From Limnohabitans sp. Rim8 (GTDB lineage Bacteria > Pseudomonadota > Gammaproteobacteria > Burkholderiales > Burkholderiaceae_C): a stretch of 64,000 nt of DNA. Under the pieces are notes generated by a model. The model was not told the DNA's origin, did no database searches, and worked only from the letters and a program-made list of their open reading frames with translations. Where the stretch lies: NCBI GenBank assembly GCA_945897465.1, contig CAMDFK010000001.1, forward strand, positions 1 to 64,000. The letters are read 5' to 3'. The number at the start of each line of letters is the position of its first letter. Position 1 is the stretch's first letter. The position numbers were made by a program, and so were the translations under genes. Positions 16,692 through 26,839 of this stretch are shown here, one piece after another.

Positions 16692-17990
16692 TTACCCTGT
16701 AGCCGCATTTTTCTTTCGCAGTTCTTCCAGTTTGTCGGCAATTTTGATTTCTAAACCCCGGCGAACCGGTTTGTAAAAGCCGGGCTCGGGCATCCCATCG
16801 GGCAAATAACGCTCGCCCGCGGCAAAGCCGTCTTCCTCGTCATGGGCATAGCGGTAACCCTTACCGTAATCCAGTTGCTTCATGAGCTGGGTGGGGGCAT
16901 TGCGCAAATGCATGGGCACCGGGCGGGTGCCATCTTTTTTGACCCAGGCCTTGGCTTGGTTGAAGGCTTTGTAGGCGGCATTGGATTTGGGGGCCACCGC
17001 CAAGTAAATCACGCACTGTGCCAGCGCCAACTCGCCCTCGGGGCTGCCCAAGCGCTCATACACCTCGGCGGCGTCCAGCGCCATGCGCAGAGCACGCGGA
17101 TCGGCCAGGCCAATGTCTTCGCTGGCCATGCGGATCAAGCGCCGCGCCATGTAGCGCGGGTCCGCACCCCCGTCGAGCATGCGCACGAACCAATACAGGG
17201 CGGCATCGGGGTCCGAGCCGCGCACCGATTTGTGCAGGGCGCTGATGGTGTCGTAGAACTGCTCGCCACCTTTGTCGTAGCGGCGCATGCGCTCGCCCAA
17301 CACCCGCATCAACCAGGTGTCGGTGACCGGGTCAATGATTTCTTGTTTGGCCGCCATGGCCAAGGTTTCCAGCGTGTTGAGCAAGCGCCGGGCATCGCCG
17401 TCGGCATAGGCCAGCAAACGGTTCAGCGCGTCCGGCTCGATGGCGGGAATGGCATCGATGGCTTGCGCGCGCCCTACGATGCTTTGCAGGTCTTCCTCAG
17501 TCAAGGGCTGCAGCACATACACCGCCGCCCGGGACAGCAAGGCCGAATTCACCTCAAACGAAGGGTTCTCGGTGGTGGCCCCGATGAAAGTGAACAAGCC
17601 GCTTTCTACATGCGGCAAAAACGCGTCTTGCTGGCTTTTGTTGAAGCGGTGCACCTCGTCCACAAACATGATGGTGCGCTGCGGGTGCAAGCCTGTGCGG
17701 GCGGCTTCGGCTTTGTCCACCGCTTCGCGGATGTCCTTGACACCGCCCAAGACCGCGCTGATGCTCAGAAATTGCGCGTCAAACGCGTCGGCCATCAAGC
17801 GGGCGATGGTGGTTTTGCCCACGCCCGGCGGGCCCCACAAAATGCAGCTGTGCGGCTGGCCCGACTCAAAGGCCAGGCGCAGTGCCATGCCCTCGCCCAA
17901 CAAATGCTGCTGGCCAATCACCTCACCCAAGTGGCGCGGGCGCAAGCGCTCAGCCAAGGGGGCATGGGGTGACGGACTGGCGGCTTTCAT
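16692..17990 (-). CDS. rarA: Replication-associated recombination protein A (AAA+ ATPase)
   Basis: The product has 432 residues from MKAASPSPHAPLAERLRP. The frame is open up to 18050, but that start would lie inside lolA. The AAA+ core has Walker A GPPGVGKTTIARL and Walker B IMFVDEVHRFNKSQQDA, followed by sensor 1 GATTENPSFE. The C-terminal tetramerisation part ends with YLPDGMPEPGFYKPVRRGLE, the MgsA/RarA signature. The protein acts at stalled replication forks and interacts with SSB in E. coli. It follows lolA by 16 bp, in the common order ftsK-lolA-rarA. Confidence 0.95.
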   Translation of the reverse strand: MKAASPSPHAPLAERLRPRHLGEVIGQQHLLGEGMALRLAFESGQPHSCILWGPPGVGKTTIARLMADAFDAQFLSISAVLGGVKDIREAVDKAEAARTGLHPQRTIMFVDEVHRFNKSQQDAFLPHVESGLFTFIGATTENPSFEVNSALLSRAAVYVLQPLTEEDLQSIVGRAQAIDAIPAIEPDALNRLLAYADGDARRLLNTLETLAMAAKQEIIDPVTDTWLMRVLGERMRRYDKGGEQFYDTISALHKSVRGSDPDAALYWFVRMLDGGADPRYMARRLIRMASEDIGLADPRALRMALDAAEVYERLGSPEGELALAQCVIYLAVAPKSNAAYKAFNQAKAWVKKDGTRPVPMHLRNAPTQLMKQLDYGKGYRYAHDEEDGFAAGERYLPDGMPEPGFYKPVRRGLEIKIADKLEELRKKNAATG

Positions 17991-18006
17991 CAGCACCCGG
18001 GGAGCA

Positions 18007-18693
18007 TCAAGGCCGAATGACGTCCGCGCCAGGAGGGGCCTTGAACACAAAGGTGTTGGCAGGCAAAACAGGGTTCAGCTCAAAACCAGAAAAAGTCAGC
18101 ACAGAGCGCTGGCCCAAGCTGTCTTGGACATCGAGCACGGCCAGTTCTGGGCCTGAAGCGCTGGCACGCAAACCCACCATCACCGCGAGAATTTGCCCAT
18201 CGGGAGACTGGGGCGTGGCTCGCACCCACTGCAGGCCGCCTTGGTCGGGCTCGGGGCTGAACTTGAAATCGCTTTGGAGGGCCTGCAAATCCGACGCGGC
18301 AGTCAGCAAGGCGGCCGGGGTCGAGCCCAGCACCTGCGACTGCGCACGGGCCGTGACCTGGTTCAGATCCACATCGTGCAGCCACAAGGTCTGACCATCG
18401 GCGACCAAGGTTTGCACAAAGGGCTTGCGGTAGTCAAAACGGAATTTACCGGGCCGCTGGAACTCGAAACGACCACTCGATGTTTTGGCCCTCGGGGCCT
18501 GGCCCGGGCGGCTCGGCGAGGTGACCACCTGGGTGAAGTCAGCCCGGCCACTGCGGGCCTGCTTCATGAACTGGACCAGCACGTCCACGCTGTCGGCCTG
18601 CGCGGGCATGGCCCAAGCCCATACCGCCCCGGCCAACAGCCAAGCTCCACCCCAACCCAGCAGCGCTCGGCGCTGCACAACACTGTTTGTCAT
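18007..18693 (-). CDS. lolA: Outer-membrane lipoprotein carrier protein
   Basis: LolA is a periplasmic chaperone that ferries lipoproteins from the LolCDE complex to LolB. The product has about 228 residues from the ATG at 18693; a GTG at 18702 overlapping the ftsK stop is an alternative. The signal peptide contains GWGGAWLLAGAVWAWAMPAQA. Mature-domain features are RADFTQVV, then GRFEFQRPGKFRFDY and LWLHDVDLNQVT, matching the LolA beta-barrel. It is located between ftsK and rarA as in many proteobacteria. The LolC/E and LolD genes occur separately at 49.4-51.4 kb. Confidence 0.92.
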   Translation of the reverse strand: MTNSVVQRRALLGWGGAWLLAGAVWAWAMPAQADSVDVLVQFMKQARSGRADFTQVVTSPSRPGQAPRAKTSSGRFEFQRPGKFRFDYRKPFVQTLVADGQTLWLHDVDLNQVTARAQSQVLGSTPAALLTAASDLQALQSDFKFSPEPDQGGLQWVRATPQSPDGQILAVMVGLRASASGPELAVLDVQDSLGQRSVLTFSGFELNPVLPANTFVFKAPPGADVIRP

Positions 18694-18698
18694 TCGTT

Positions 18699-21092
18699 TC
18701 ACTCTGCCCGTGCGGGCACCAGGATTTCACGCTGGCCGCTGCCACTCATGGCGCTGACCAGGCCTGCTTTTTCCATGTCTTCCACCAAGCGGGCGGCGCG
18801 GTTGTAGCCGATTTTGAGGTGGCGCTGCACCAGCGAAATGCTGGCCTTGCGGTTTTTCAAAACCACCTCGACAGCCTGGTCGTACATCGGGTCTTTCTCG
18901 CCGCTGTCGCCTTCGCCGAGCATGCCGCCATCGTCGTCCGTGGTGCCGCCTTCGAGCACACCTTCAATGTAGTCGGGCTCGCCTTGGCTCTTGAGGTAGC
19001 TCACCACGCGGTGCACTTCTTCGTCGCTCACAAAAGCGCCGTGCACCCGGATCGGAAAACCCGTGCCCGAGGGCATGTACAGCATGTCACCCATGCCCAG
19101 CAAGGCCTCGGCCCCCATCTGGTCCAAGATGGTGCGGCTGTCGATTTTGCTCGACACCTGAAACGCAATGCGGGTCGGGATGTTGGCCTTGATGAGGCCG
19201 GTGATCACGTCCACGCTCGGGCGTTGCGTGGCCAAAATCAAATGGATACCCGCCGCGCGGGCCTTCTGGGCCAACCGCGCAATCAGCTCCTCGATCTTCT
19301 TGCCCACCACCATCATCAAGTCGGCCAACTCGTCGATCACCACCACGATGTGCGGCAATCGCTTGAGCGGCTCCGGGTCGTCAGGGGTCAGGCTGAACGG
19401 GTTGTAGATGAACTCCTCTCGGGCCGTGGCTTCGTCGATTTTCTGGTTGTAACCGGCCAGGTTGCGCACGCCCATCTTACTCATCAGCTTGTAGCGTTTC
19501 TCCATCTCGGCCACACACCAGTTCAAGCCGTGTGCCGCTTGGCGCATGTCGGTCACCACCGGGGCCAGCAAATGCGGAATGCCTTCATAAACCGACATCT
19601 CCAGCATCTTGGGGTCGATCATCAGCAAACGCACATCTCGCGCCTCGGCCTTGTACAGCAGCGACAGGATCATGGCGTTGATACCCACCGATTTGCCCGA
19701 GCCGGTGGTACCGGCCACCAATACATGCGGCATCTTGGCCAAGTCGGCCACCACCGGGTTGCCGATGATGTCCTTGCCCAAGCCCATGGTCAGCATGGAC
19801 TTGGCCTCGTTGTAAACCTGAGAGCCCAGAATTTCGCTGAGCTTGATGGATTGGCGCTTGGCATTGGGCAACTCCAGCGCCATGTAGTTTTTGCCGGGAA
19901 TCGTCTCGATCACCCGGATGGACACCAGGCTGAGCGAACGCGCCAGATCTCTGGCCAGGTTCACCACCTGCGAGCCCTTGACGCCCGTGTCCGGCTCGAT
20001 CTCATAGCGGGTGATCACCGGGCCAGGGGCCGCGGCCACCACACGCACCTTGACACCAAAATCGGACAACTTTTTCTCGATCAGGCGGCTGGTCATCTCC
20101 AGCGTTTCGGGCGAGACTGTTTCTTGTCGGATGGACAGGCTGTCGAGCAAATCCACCTGCGGCAGTTTGCTGTCGGGCAGCTCACTGAACAACGGTTTTT
20201 GCCGCTCTTTGACCACACGTTCACTGCGCGGCACCTCCATCACAGGCGGCTCAATGACGCGATTGGAAGGTTTGCTGACCGGCACCGGCGGCAAGTCCAG
20301 CTGACCATCGGGTGAATCATGAACAGGCGGGCCCAGATCCCACTCGGGCTCAATGGCCAGAGGCGAGTGGGCTTGTTGGCGTTCGCGCAAAGCCTGTTGG
20401 CCCAAAGCCAAGTCTTCTTCGATCTCGCGCTTTTCATGCCGCGACTGGATCAAGGCGTCGAGGCGACCCCCGATTTTTTCAGCCAACTGCCCCCAGGAAA
20501 AACGGAACACCATGGCCACGCCCACCAAGGCCAACGCAATCCCCATGAGGGCTGAGCCGTTGAAGCCCAGCCCACGCAGGGTGGCAGTACCCACCAAATA
20601 ACCCAACACGCCACCGCTGTGCCCGGGCAAGCCCGATTCAAGCCGGTAAAGCCGCGTCCACTCCAAGCCGCAACTGCCCATCAGCAACACCGCCATGCCC
20701 AGCCAAAACACCCACAAACTGCGCTCCCAAAAGGGCTTGTTCACTTTGTCTTGCGGTCCAGCACCACGCAACCACTTGGCCAAAGCCACCAACCAGACCC
20801 GCAAACCCGCCGCCACACACCACCAAGCAGAAAAGCCCAACAGAAAATAAGCCAGGTCCGATATCAGGGCACCCCAGCGCCCGACCCCATTGAGCACAAC
20901 CTGCCCACTGCCCGAGGTGGACCAGGCGGGGTCTTGCGGGTGGTAACTCCACAGGGCCACCGTCACAAACAAAAGCAGCGCAGCCCCCAAAATCAGGAGG
21001 ATTTCCTGGGCAAAACGTGACCACAGAGTTGGGGGCGCTGTTGGCGCTGGGGCAGCGCCATCTCGGGTCAGAGTGTTGAGTGAATAAGTCAT
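18699..21092 (-). CDS. ftsK: DNA translocase FtsK
   Basis: The product has 797 residues, normal for FtsK with a short linker. Four or five hydrophobic segments lie in roughly the first 200 residues, then a proline-rich linker, then the RecA-like motor with Walker [13 protein letters not shown] and Walker [14 protein letters not shown]. The C-terminal gamma winged-helix domain ([20 protein letters not shown]) recognises KOPS sites. FtsK anchors at the septum, pumps DNA and activates XerCD at dif. The gene overlaps or abuts lolA and is divergent from trxB, with a 203 bp shared upstream region. Confidence 0.96.
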   Translation of the reverse strand: MTYSLNTLTRDGAAPAPTAPPTLWSRFAQEILLILGAALLLFVTVALWSYHPQDPAWSTSGSGQVVLNGVGRWGALISDLAYFLLGFSAWWCVAAGLRVWLVALAKWLRGAGPQDKVNKPFWERSLWVFWLGMAVLLMGSCGLEWTRLYRLESGLPGHSGGVLGYLVGTATLRGLGFNGSALMGIALALVGVAMVFRFSWGQLAEKIGGRLDALIQSRHEKREIEEDLALGQQALRERQQAHSPLAIEPEWDLGPPVHDSPDGQLDLPPVPVSKPSNRVIEPPVMEVPRSERVVKERQKPLFSELPDSKLPQVDLLDSLSIRQETVSPETLEMTSRLIEKKLSDFGVKVRVVAAAPGPVITRYEIEPDTGVKGSQVVNLARDLARSLSLVSIRVIETIPGKNYMALELPNAKRQSIKLSEILGSQVYNEAKSMLTMGLGKDIIGNPVVADLAKMPHVLVAGTTGSGKSVGINAMILSLLYKAEARDVRLLMIDPKMLEMSVYEGIPHLLAPVVTDMRQAAHGLNWCVAEMEKRYKLMSKMGVRNLAGYNQKIDEATAREEFIYNPFSLTPDDPEPLKRLPHIVVVIDELADLMMVVGKKIEELIARLAQKARAAGIHLILATQRPSVDVITGLIKANIPTRIAFQVSSKIDSRTILDQMGAEALLGMGDMLYMPSGTGFPIRVHGAFVSDEEVHRVVSYLKSQGEPDYIEGVLEGGTTDDDGGMLGEGDSGEKDPMYDQAVEVVLKNRKASISLVQRHLKIGYNRAARLVEDMEKAGLVSAMSGSGQREILVPARAE

Positions 21093-21094
21093 AA

Positions 21095-22255
<1,161 letters not shown>

Positions 22256-22314
22256 AGACGAAATGCCAGAGTCGACGTTCAAGTTGAAGGCACTGCGACA
22301 ACGAACCTCGGCAA

Positions 22315-22390
22315 AGGCGTTGCGGGTGCCTGCCGGGGTGATGTGGCAAAGCTAAGCGCCTCTGAACCCCGGCAGGCACCCGTAACGCCT
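22315..22390. repeat. Extragenic hairpin element 1 (25 bp stem, conserved loop)
   Basis: The left arm 22315-22339 and right arm 22366-22390 pair over 25 bp with one mismatch. The left arm begins AGGCGTTGCGGGTGCC and the right arm ends GGCACCCGTAACGCCT. The 26 nt loop (22340-22365) begins GATGTGGCAAAGC and ends AAGCGCCTCTGA, with one T between. The loop is the same as that of the hairpin at 29166-29249 except for one base, although the stems are unrelated. There is no T run, so it is not a typical terminator. Confidence 0.85.
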
Positions 22391-22465
22391 CACCCACCAA
22401 GGCCAAAATTACCCAGCCTTGTTCACAAAAGACCATCCGAAGGGTTCAAGCCCCCGCTTTCTAGC

Positions 22466-22471
22466 TATAAT
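22466..22471 (+). promoter_or_regulatory. Candidate -10 element for rpmB-rpmG
   Basis: A perfect TATAAT is preceded by a region without a clear -35 match at 17-18 bp. It is 165 bp upstream of the rpmB start, which would give an mRNA leader of about 155 nt containing the foldable segment 22512-22592. Confidence 0.5.
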
Positions 22472-22511
22472 TCAAGGCTTTGCTGGAACTGCCCGGATCT
22501 TCATTCGGGGT

Positions 22512-22594
22512 CACGGGGCCAGCGATCTGGGATACCGCCACCCATCTTGGCGAGGTGAGGCTGGAGCGCCAGGCCCCGTGCAAATCTGCACGAG
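22512..22594 (+). ncRNA. Candidate structured mRNA leader of the rpmB-rpmG operon
   Basis: CACGGGGCC (22512-22520) pairs perfectly with GGCCCCGTG (22572-22580), enclosing about 50 nt that contain a further small hairpin CGCCA/TGGCG (near 22536-22553). Directly after it GTGCA and TGCAC form another short hairpin around AAATC. The structure lies between a TATAAT box and the rpmB start. Ribosomal protein operons are often controlled by such leaders, but I do not recognise this as a known family. It could equally be a stable but passive leader. Confidence 0.4.
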
Positions 22595-22635
22595 ACCCAT
22601 CGGCACCGGCTGTTTAAAAGTATCGGAGTGTCCAC

Positions 22636-22869
22636 ATGGCACGCGTTTGCGACGTAACGGGCAAAGGCCCAATGACCGGGAACAACGTTTCCCACGCCAA
22701 CAACAAAACCAAGCGCCGGTTCCTGCCGAACCTGCAATACCGTCGTTTCTGGGTTGAAACAGAAAACCGTTGGGTGCGACTGCGCGTCTCCAGCGCCGCT
22801 CTGCGCCTGATCGACAAAAACGGCATCGATGCCGTGCTCGCTGACCTGCGTGCACGCGGTCAAGCCTAA
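22636..22869 (+). CDS. rpmB: 50S ribosomal protein L28
   Basis: The product is 77 residues and basic. The N-terminal [20 protein letters not shown], followed by [16 protein letters not shown], is the diagnostic L28 sequence. L28 is a large-subunit protein that joins late in assembly. It is the first gene of the rpmB-rpmG operon, with rpmG 26 bp downstream. The leader of about 165 nt after a TATAAT box is unusually structured. Confidence 0.98.
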   Translation: MARVCDVTGKGPMTGNNVSHANNKTKRRFLPNLQYRRFWVETENRWVRLRVSSAALRLIDKNGIDAVLADLRARGQA

Positions 22870-22895
22870 ACCCAGAACATTAGGAGTCATACACC

Positions 22896-23066
22896 ATGGC
22901 AAGCAAAGGCGGACGCGAAAAAATCAAGCTGGAATCTACAGCTGGTACTGGTCACTTCTACACGACCAGCAAGAACAAGAAAACCATGCCCGAGAAAATG
23001 TCGATCATGAAGTTCGACCCCAAAGCTCGCAAGCACGTTGAATACAAGGAAATCAAGCTGAAGTGA
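22896..23066 (+). CDS. rpmG: 50S ribosomal protein L33
   Basis: The product is 56 residues starting [20 protein letters not shown] and ending KEIKLK. Central [17 protein letters not shown] is typical of the L33 type without the zinc-binding CxxC motifs, the variant that does not require zinc. A TAGGAG site lies 10 bases before the start. It follows rpmB as in most proteobacteria and is closed by a strong terminator at 23086-23114. Confidence 0.97.
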   Translation: MASKGGREKIKLESTAGTGHFYTTSKNKKTMPEKMSIMKFDPKARKHVEYKEIKLK

Positions 23067-23085
23067 TTTGGCCTGAGCCTCTTGC

Positions 23086-23114
23086 TAAAAAACCCGCCTC
23101 TGGCGGGTTTTTTC
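23086..23114 (+). terminator. Rho-independent terminator of rpmB-rpmG
   Basis: AACCCGCC pairs with GGCGGGTT around TCT, followed by a run of T (TTTTTTC). It lies 20 bp after the rpmG stop. The A run on its left could also serve the minus strand. Confidence 0.93.
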
Positions 23115-23151
23115 ATGGGGAAAACACTTTATGCATGGCAACTCCCGCCCC

Positions 23152-23180
23152 AAAAGCAAACAGGGCCCGAAGGCCCTGTT
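23152..23180 (-). terminator. Rho-independent terminator of the desaturase gene
   Basis: AACAGGGCC (23159-23167) pairs with GGCCCTGTT (23172-23180) with a CGAA/TTCG tetraloop. On the minus strand it is followed by TTTGCTTTT. It lies 22 bp beyond the desaturase stop. Confidence 0.88.
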
Positions 23181-23201
23181 GGAATGGCTGCCGAAAAAAG
23201 A

Positions 23202-24413
23202 TCAGGCAACTTGGCGCACAGCCCGCAACTTGACCGAGAAGTCGCGCAAAGCGGCGATGCCGCTTTCTTCGGCCCGGCGGCACCAGGCTTGCAAGTCGGC
23301 GGCCAATTGCTCGCGGGAATGTGATGTGTTCAGCCAAATCTGGCTCAGCTCTTCGCGCATTTGCACCATTTTGTCGAGCACCGGGCTGGCGGCTCGGGCT
23401 TGCTTGAGATGGGCTTGCGCAGCCGCTGGCACCTTGGCCGCATCGCGGTGCAACCAACGCTGCGCCGCTTGCAACACGCTGGCGTCCAGCTTGAGCTTGC
23501 CCGCCTCTTGCTGCATCACGGCTTTGACGTTGCGTGCGTAGCCCGCCATCACTTCGTAGCGGTTGGCGATCAGGGCTTCCAGGGTCTTCTCGTCGGCCAC
23601 AGGGCGGATGTCGCCATAAGCCAGGCGGGGCGGTGTCTTCTTGACGGTGGCCATGCCCAATGTTTCCAGAATGCGGATGTAGACCCAGCCGATGTCGAAT
23701 TCGTAAGGCTTGACCGACAACTTGGCCGACGTGGGATAGGTGTGGTGGTTGTTGTGCAACTCCTCGCCGCCGATCAGGATGCCCCAAGGCGAGATGTTGG
23801 TGCTGGCGTCGTGCGCCTCAAAATTGCGATAGCCCCAGAAGTGGGCTGCACCGTTGATGATGCCGGCTGCCGTGACGGGAATCCAAGCCATTTGCACCGC
23901 CCAAACGGTCAGGCCTATGAAGCCGAACAAGGCCACATCGATGATCAGCATCAGGGCCACGCCTTGCCAAGAAAAGCGGCTGTAGAGGTTACGCTCGATC
24001 CAGTCGTCAGGTGTCCCGTGGCCGAAACGCTTGATGGTGTCGAGGTTTTTGGATTCTTTGCGGTACAGCTCAGCGCCTGTGAACAAAACAGTTTTGATGC
24101 CGTGCACATGGGGGCTGTGCGGGTCTTCGGCTTGCTCGCACTTGGCGTGGTGCTTGCGGTGAATGGCCGCCCACTCTTTGGTCACCTGGCCGGTGGTCAA
24201 CCACAGCCAGAAACGGAAAAAGTGCGAAGGAATGGCATGCAGGTCCAAAGCGCGGTGCGCCTGGTGACGGTGCAAGAAAATCGTGACGCTGGCAATGGTG
24301 ATGTGGGTCAGGCCCAAGGTGATCAACACCAATTGCCACCAAGCCAAGTCGAACAGGCCGTTGCCCATCCAGTGAAACACGGCATCCAAAAAAGCCCAAT
24401 CAGGCAACAACAT
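23202..24413 (-). CDS. Membrane fatty acid desaturase (delta-9 acyl-lipid/acyl-CoA type)
   Basis: The product has 403 residues. The three histidine boxes that bind the di-iron centre are HRHQAH (48-53), HRKHH (85-89) and HNNHH (220-224), with HFWGYRNFE near 191. Hydrophobic segments flank the boxes. This pattern fits delta-9 desaturases that introduce a double bond into long acyl chains and so adjust membrane fluidity. The chain continues about 150 residues after the last box into a charged, helical C-terminal part without a recognised domain. It is monocistronic between rsmB and its own terminator. Confidence 0.9.
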   Translation of the reverse strand: MLLPDWAFLDAVFHWMGNGLFDLAWWQLVLITLGLTHITIASVTIFLHRHQAHRALDLHAIPSHFFRFWLWLTTGQVTKEWAAIHRKHHAKCEQAEDPHSPHVHGIKTVLFTGAELYRKESKNLDTIKRFGHGTPDDWIERNLYSRFSWQGVALMLIIDVALFGFIGLTVWAVQMAWIPVTAAGIINGAAHFWGYRNFEAHDASTNISPWGILIGGEELHNNHHTYPTSAKLSVKPYEFDIGWVYIRILETLGMATVKKTPPRLAYGDIRPVADEKTLEALIANRYEVMAGYARNVKAVMQQEAGKLKLDASVLQAAQRWLHRDAAKVPAAAQAHLKQARAASPVLDKMVQMREELSQIWLNTSHSREQLAADLQAWCRRAEESGIAALRDFSVKLRAVRQVA

Positions 24414-24525
24414 GAGTCTGTCTTTCTACTGGCACCTGAATTCAGGCAATCCGTCAATTTTAAGTTTGCCGCCCCAAAAAGGACAGCGTTTTCGACCGTC
24501 TCCGGTCATTAAGGGTTTTAAAGTA

Positions 24526-25824
24526 TTACTTTTTAACCCAGGCTGCGGCAAAAAACCCATCCGTGGCATGGCGATGGGGCCACAGCCTCAGGAATGTGCC
24601 CGCTGGCGGGGCATCGGGGTGGGCATCGCCCGATGGGGCCGGTGAGCACAAACTGGCTGCGTGGGGCACTTTGAGCCTGTCGAGCTCTTGGGCCACGTTC
24701 AGGGGGACAAAGTCCGGGTTGGCGGCGCTGAAGGCTTGTGCGATCAACTCGTTTTCTTCGGGCAAGACGCTGCAGGTGGCATACACCAAACGGCCGCCCG
24801 ACTTGACCATGCGCGAGGCGCTTTGCAGTATGGCTTGCTGCTTTTCGGTCAACTCCTGTACAACTTGGGGCTTTTGCCGCCATTTCAAGTCGGGGTTGCG
24901 GCGCAAGGTGCCCAAGCCCGAGCAGGGCGCATCGACCAGCACGCGGTCGATCTTGCCCGACAGGCGCTTCACACGGTCGTCGCGCTCGTGCGCAATGGCC
25001 GCGGGGTGCACGTTCGACAAGCCGCTGCGGGCCATGCGGGGCTTGAGGGCATCGAGGCGATGGCCCGAGACGTCAAAAGCGTACAAACGACCCGTGCTGC
25101 GCATGGCCGCGCCCAGCGCCAGCGTTTTGCCGCCCGCGCCAGCACAAAAGTCCACCACCATCTCGCCACGGTGGGCGTCGACCAGCAAAGACAGCAGCTG
25201 CGAGCCTTCGTCTTGCACCTCGATCGCGCCCCGGGTGAAGGCGTCGGTCTTTTGCAAAGCGGGTTTGCCTTGCAGGCGCAAACCCCAAGGCGAATATGGC
25301 GTGGCCTCAGAGGCAATGCCCGCTTGCGACAACTCTTTTTGGATGTCGCTGCGTTTGGCGTTGAGCATGTTCACACGCAGATCGAGCGTGCCGGGCTGCT
25401 GCAAATGCTCGGCCAAGGCCCAGAAATCTTCGCCCAATTGGGCTTGCAGGGCTTGGGCCATCCACTCGGGCAGGTTGTGGCGGTGTGGGGCCATCAGGGC
25501 GGCGGCGGGAATGGCGTCGCAGGTGGCCAGCCATTTTTTCTCGGTGTCGTTGAGCGCAGAGGCCAAAAAATCGCGCGGTCCAAAAAAGCCCAAAATCGCC
25601 AGCTTGCGCTCTTTGGCGCCCGAGCCCGAGCGGGCCAACTGCTCAAACAGCAGTTTTTTGCGCAGCACCGCAAAAGCGGTTTCGGCCAGGGTGGCACGTT
25701 CGCGGGGGCCAAGCGATCGGTGTTCGCGGAAATAACGCGACACCACGGCGTCGGCGGGATGTTCAAATTGGAGGACCAGCCTGACCAGATCGGCGCAGGC
25801 GTCTAAAAGGGCTTTTGGATGCAT
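24526..25824 (-). CDS. RsmB/NOP family RNA (cytosine-5) methyltransferase
   Basis: The product has 432 residues from MHPKALLDACADL; the open frame reaches 25896 but that extension lacks similarity. The SAM-dependent m5C methyltransferase core has VVDFCAGAGGKTLALGAA, the catalytic motif IV DAPCSGLGTLRRNPD and motif VI YATCSVLPEENE, whose cysteines serve as nucleophile and release base. An N-terminal NusB-like helical part precedes it. It is likely a 16S rRNA methyltransferase of the RsmB group, but the target cytosine cannot be determined. It is divergent from the DUF1653 gene. Confidence 0.88.
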   Translation of the reverse strand: MHPKALLDACADLVRLVLQFEHPADAVVSRYFREHRSLGPRERATLAETAFAVLRKKLLFEQLARSGSGAKERKLAILGFFGPRDFLASALNDTEKKWLATCDAIPAAALMAPHRHNLPEWMAQALQAQLGEDFWALAEHLQQPGTLDLRVNMLNAKRSDIQKELSQAGIASEATPYSPWGLRLQGKPALQKTDAFTRGAIEVQDEGSQLLSLLVDAHRGEMVVDFCAGAGGKTLALGAAMRSTGRLYAFDVSGHRLDALKPRMARSGLSNVHPAAIAHERDDRVKRLSGKIDRVLVDAPCSGLGTLRRNPDLKWRQKPQVVQELTEKQQAILQSASRMVKSGGRLVYATCSVLPEENELIAQAFSAANPDFVPLNVAQELDRLKVPHAASLCSPAPSGDAHPDAPPAGTFLRLWPHRHATDGFFAAAWVKK

Positions 25825-25877
25825 AGGGCTGCATTGTCCCATCCACGACCCTTGGACAAATTTAAAACAGGAAAGAC

Positions 25878-26114
25878 ATGTCGGAACCCCTGCCACCCCT
25901 GATCGAAACGCCCAAAGGCGTGTACCGCCATTACAAAGGTGGCCAATACCGCGTGCTGGGCACCGTGCGCCACAGCGAAGACCTGCAGCCCATGACGCTT
26001 TACCAAGCCCTGTATGGCGAGCAAGGCCTGTGGGTGAGACCCGCGGCCATGTTTGCCGATGTGGCCGAATTCAACGGAAAAGTTCAGCCCCGATTTGAGC
26101 GCATTGGCGATTGA
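25878..26114 (+). CDS. DUF1653 domain protein
   Basis: The product has 78 residues with the DUF1653 pattern: GVYRHYKGGQYRVLGTVRHS, then MTLYQALYGEQGLWVRP and FNGKVQPRFERI. The fold is a small beta-barrel of unknown role. The last 31 bp overlap the 3' end of the convergent purN gene, so the two messages are complementary at their ends. It shares a short upstream region with the divergent RsmB-type gene. Confidence 0.88.
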   Translation: MSEPLPPLIETPKGVYRHYKGGQYRVLGTVRHSEDLQPMTLYQALYGEQGLWVRPAAMFADVAEFNGKVQPRFERIGD

Positions 26115-26686
26115 GCCAAAAACTCAGCCACCGCTTGCGGGTAGATCCAATGCTCTTGGGTGAGCACCCGCGCCGCCAGTGACTCTGCGGTGTCATTCAG
26201 CAGCACCGGCACCACCGCCTGCGCCAAGATGGCGCCATGGTCAAGCTCGGCTGTGACCTGGTGTACCGTGGCCCCAGCAAAGCGGCATCCAGCATCGATC
26301 GCCCGCTGGTGCGTGTTCAGCCCCGGGAAAGCGGGCAACAAGGACGGGTGGATGTTGAGCAAGCGCCCGGCATAGCGCGCCACAAACCCAGGGGTCAGGA
26401 TGCGCACGAAGCCCGCCAACACCACCAAAGCGGGCGCATAACGGTCGATTTCGGCCATCAGTGCCGCGTCAAAGGCTTCGCGGCTGGCAAAGGTCTTGTG
26501 GTCGAGCACCTGCGTCGCGATACCGAGGTCACGGGCCAAATCCAAGCCTTGGGCATCGGCCCGGTTGCTCAGCACGGCGGCCACCCTGGCGTTCAAGCCT
26601 TGGCCCCAGCGGCCCTGCTCTGCCGCACGCACGATGGCGGCCATGTTGGAGCCCGAGCCCGAAATCAGAATGACGATGTTTCTCAT
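26084..26686 (-). CDS. purN: Phosphoribosylglycinamide formyltransferase
   Basis: PurN transfers a formyl group from 10-formyl-tetrahydrofolate to GAR in purine synthesis. The product has 200 residues. The phosphate loop is ISGSGSNMAAIV at the N-terminus. The folate and catalytic region has RLLNIHPSLLPAFPGLNTH, and a terminal TVHQVTAELDHGAILAQA supplies the catalytic aspartate. It ends tail to tail with the DUF1653 gene (31 bp overlap) and is divergent from an acyl-CoA dehydrogenase gene. Confidence 0.95.
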   Translation of the reverse strand: MRNIVILISGSGSNMAAIVRAAEQGRWGQGLNARVAAVLSNRADAQGLDLARDLGIATQVLDHKTFASREAFDAALMAEIDRYAPALVVLAGFVRILTPGFVARYAGRLLNIHPSLLPAFPGLNTHQRAIDAGCRFAGATVHQVTAELDHGAILAQAVVPVLLNDTAESLAARVLTQEHWIYPQAVAEFLAQSPMRSNRG

Positions 26687-26839
26687 GAAGGGCCGGATTA
26701 TCCCTGCTCATTGAAAGTCTCTTGGCGTTTGTCGCACCAAGGACAAGCCGAATCGGTCTGCACATGATAAAAAGCACGGTCGTTTGATTTTGCTTGAGCT
26801 GCATTCAAAAATACCCACCCCCAACGGAGAGATTTCCCC

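Noticed and set aside
24660..24690. GAGCCTGTCGAGC resembling the REP core
   Set aside because: It is shorter, lies within the RsmB-type coding sequence and has no inverted partner.
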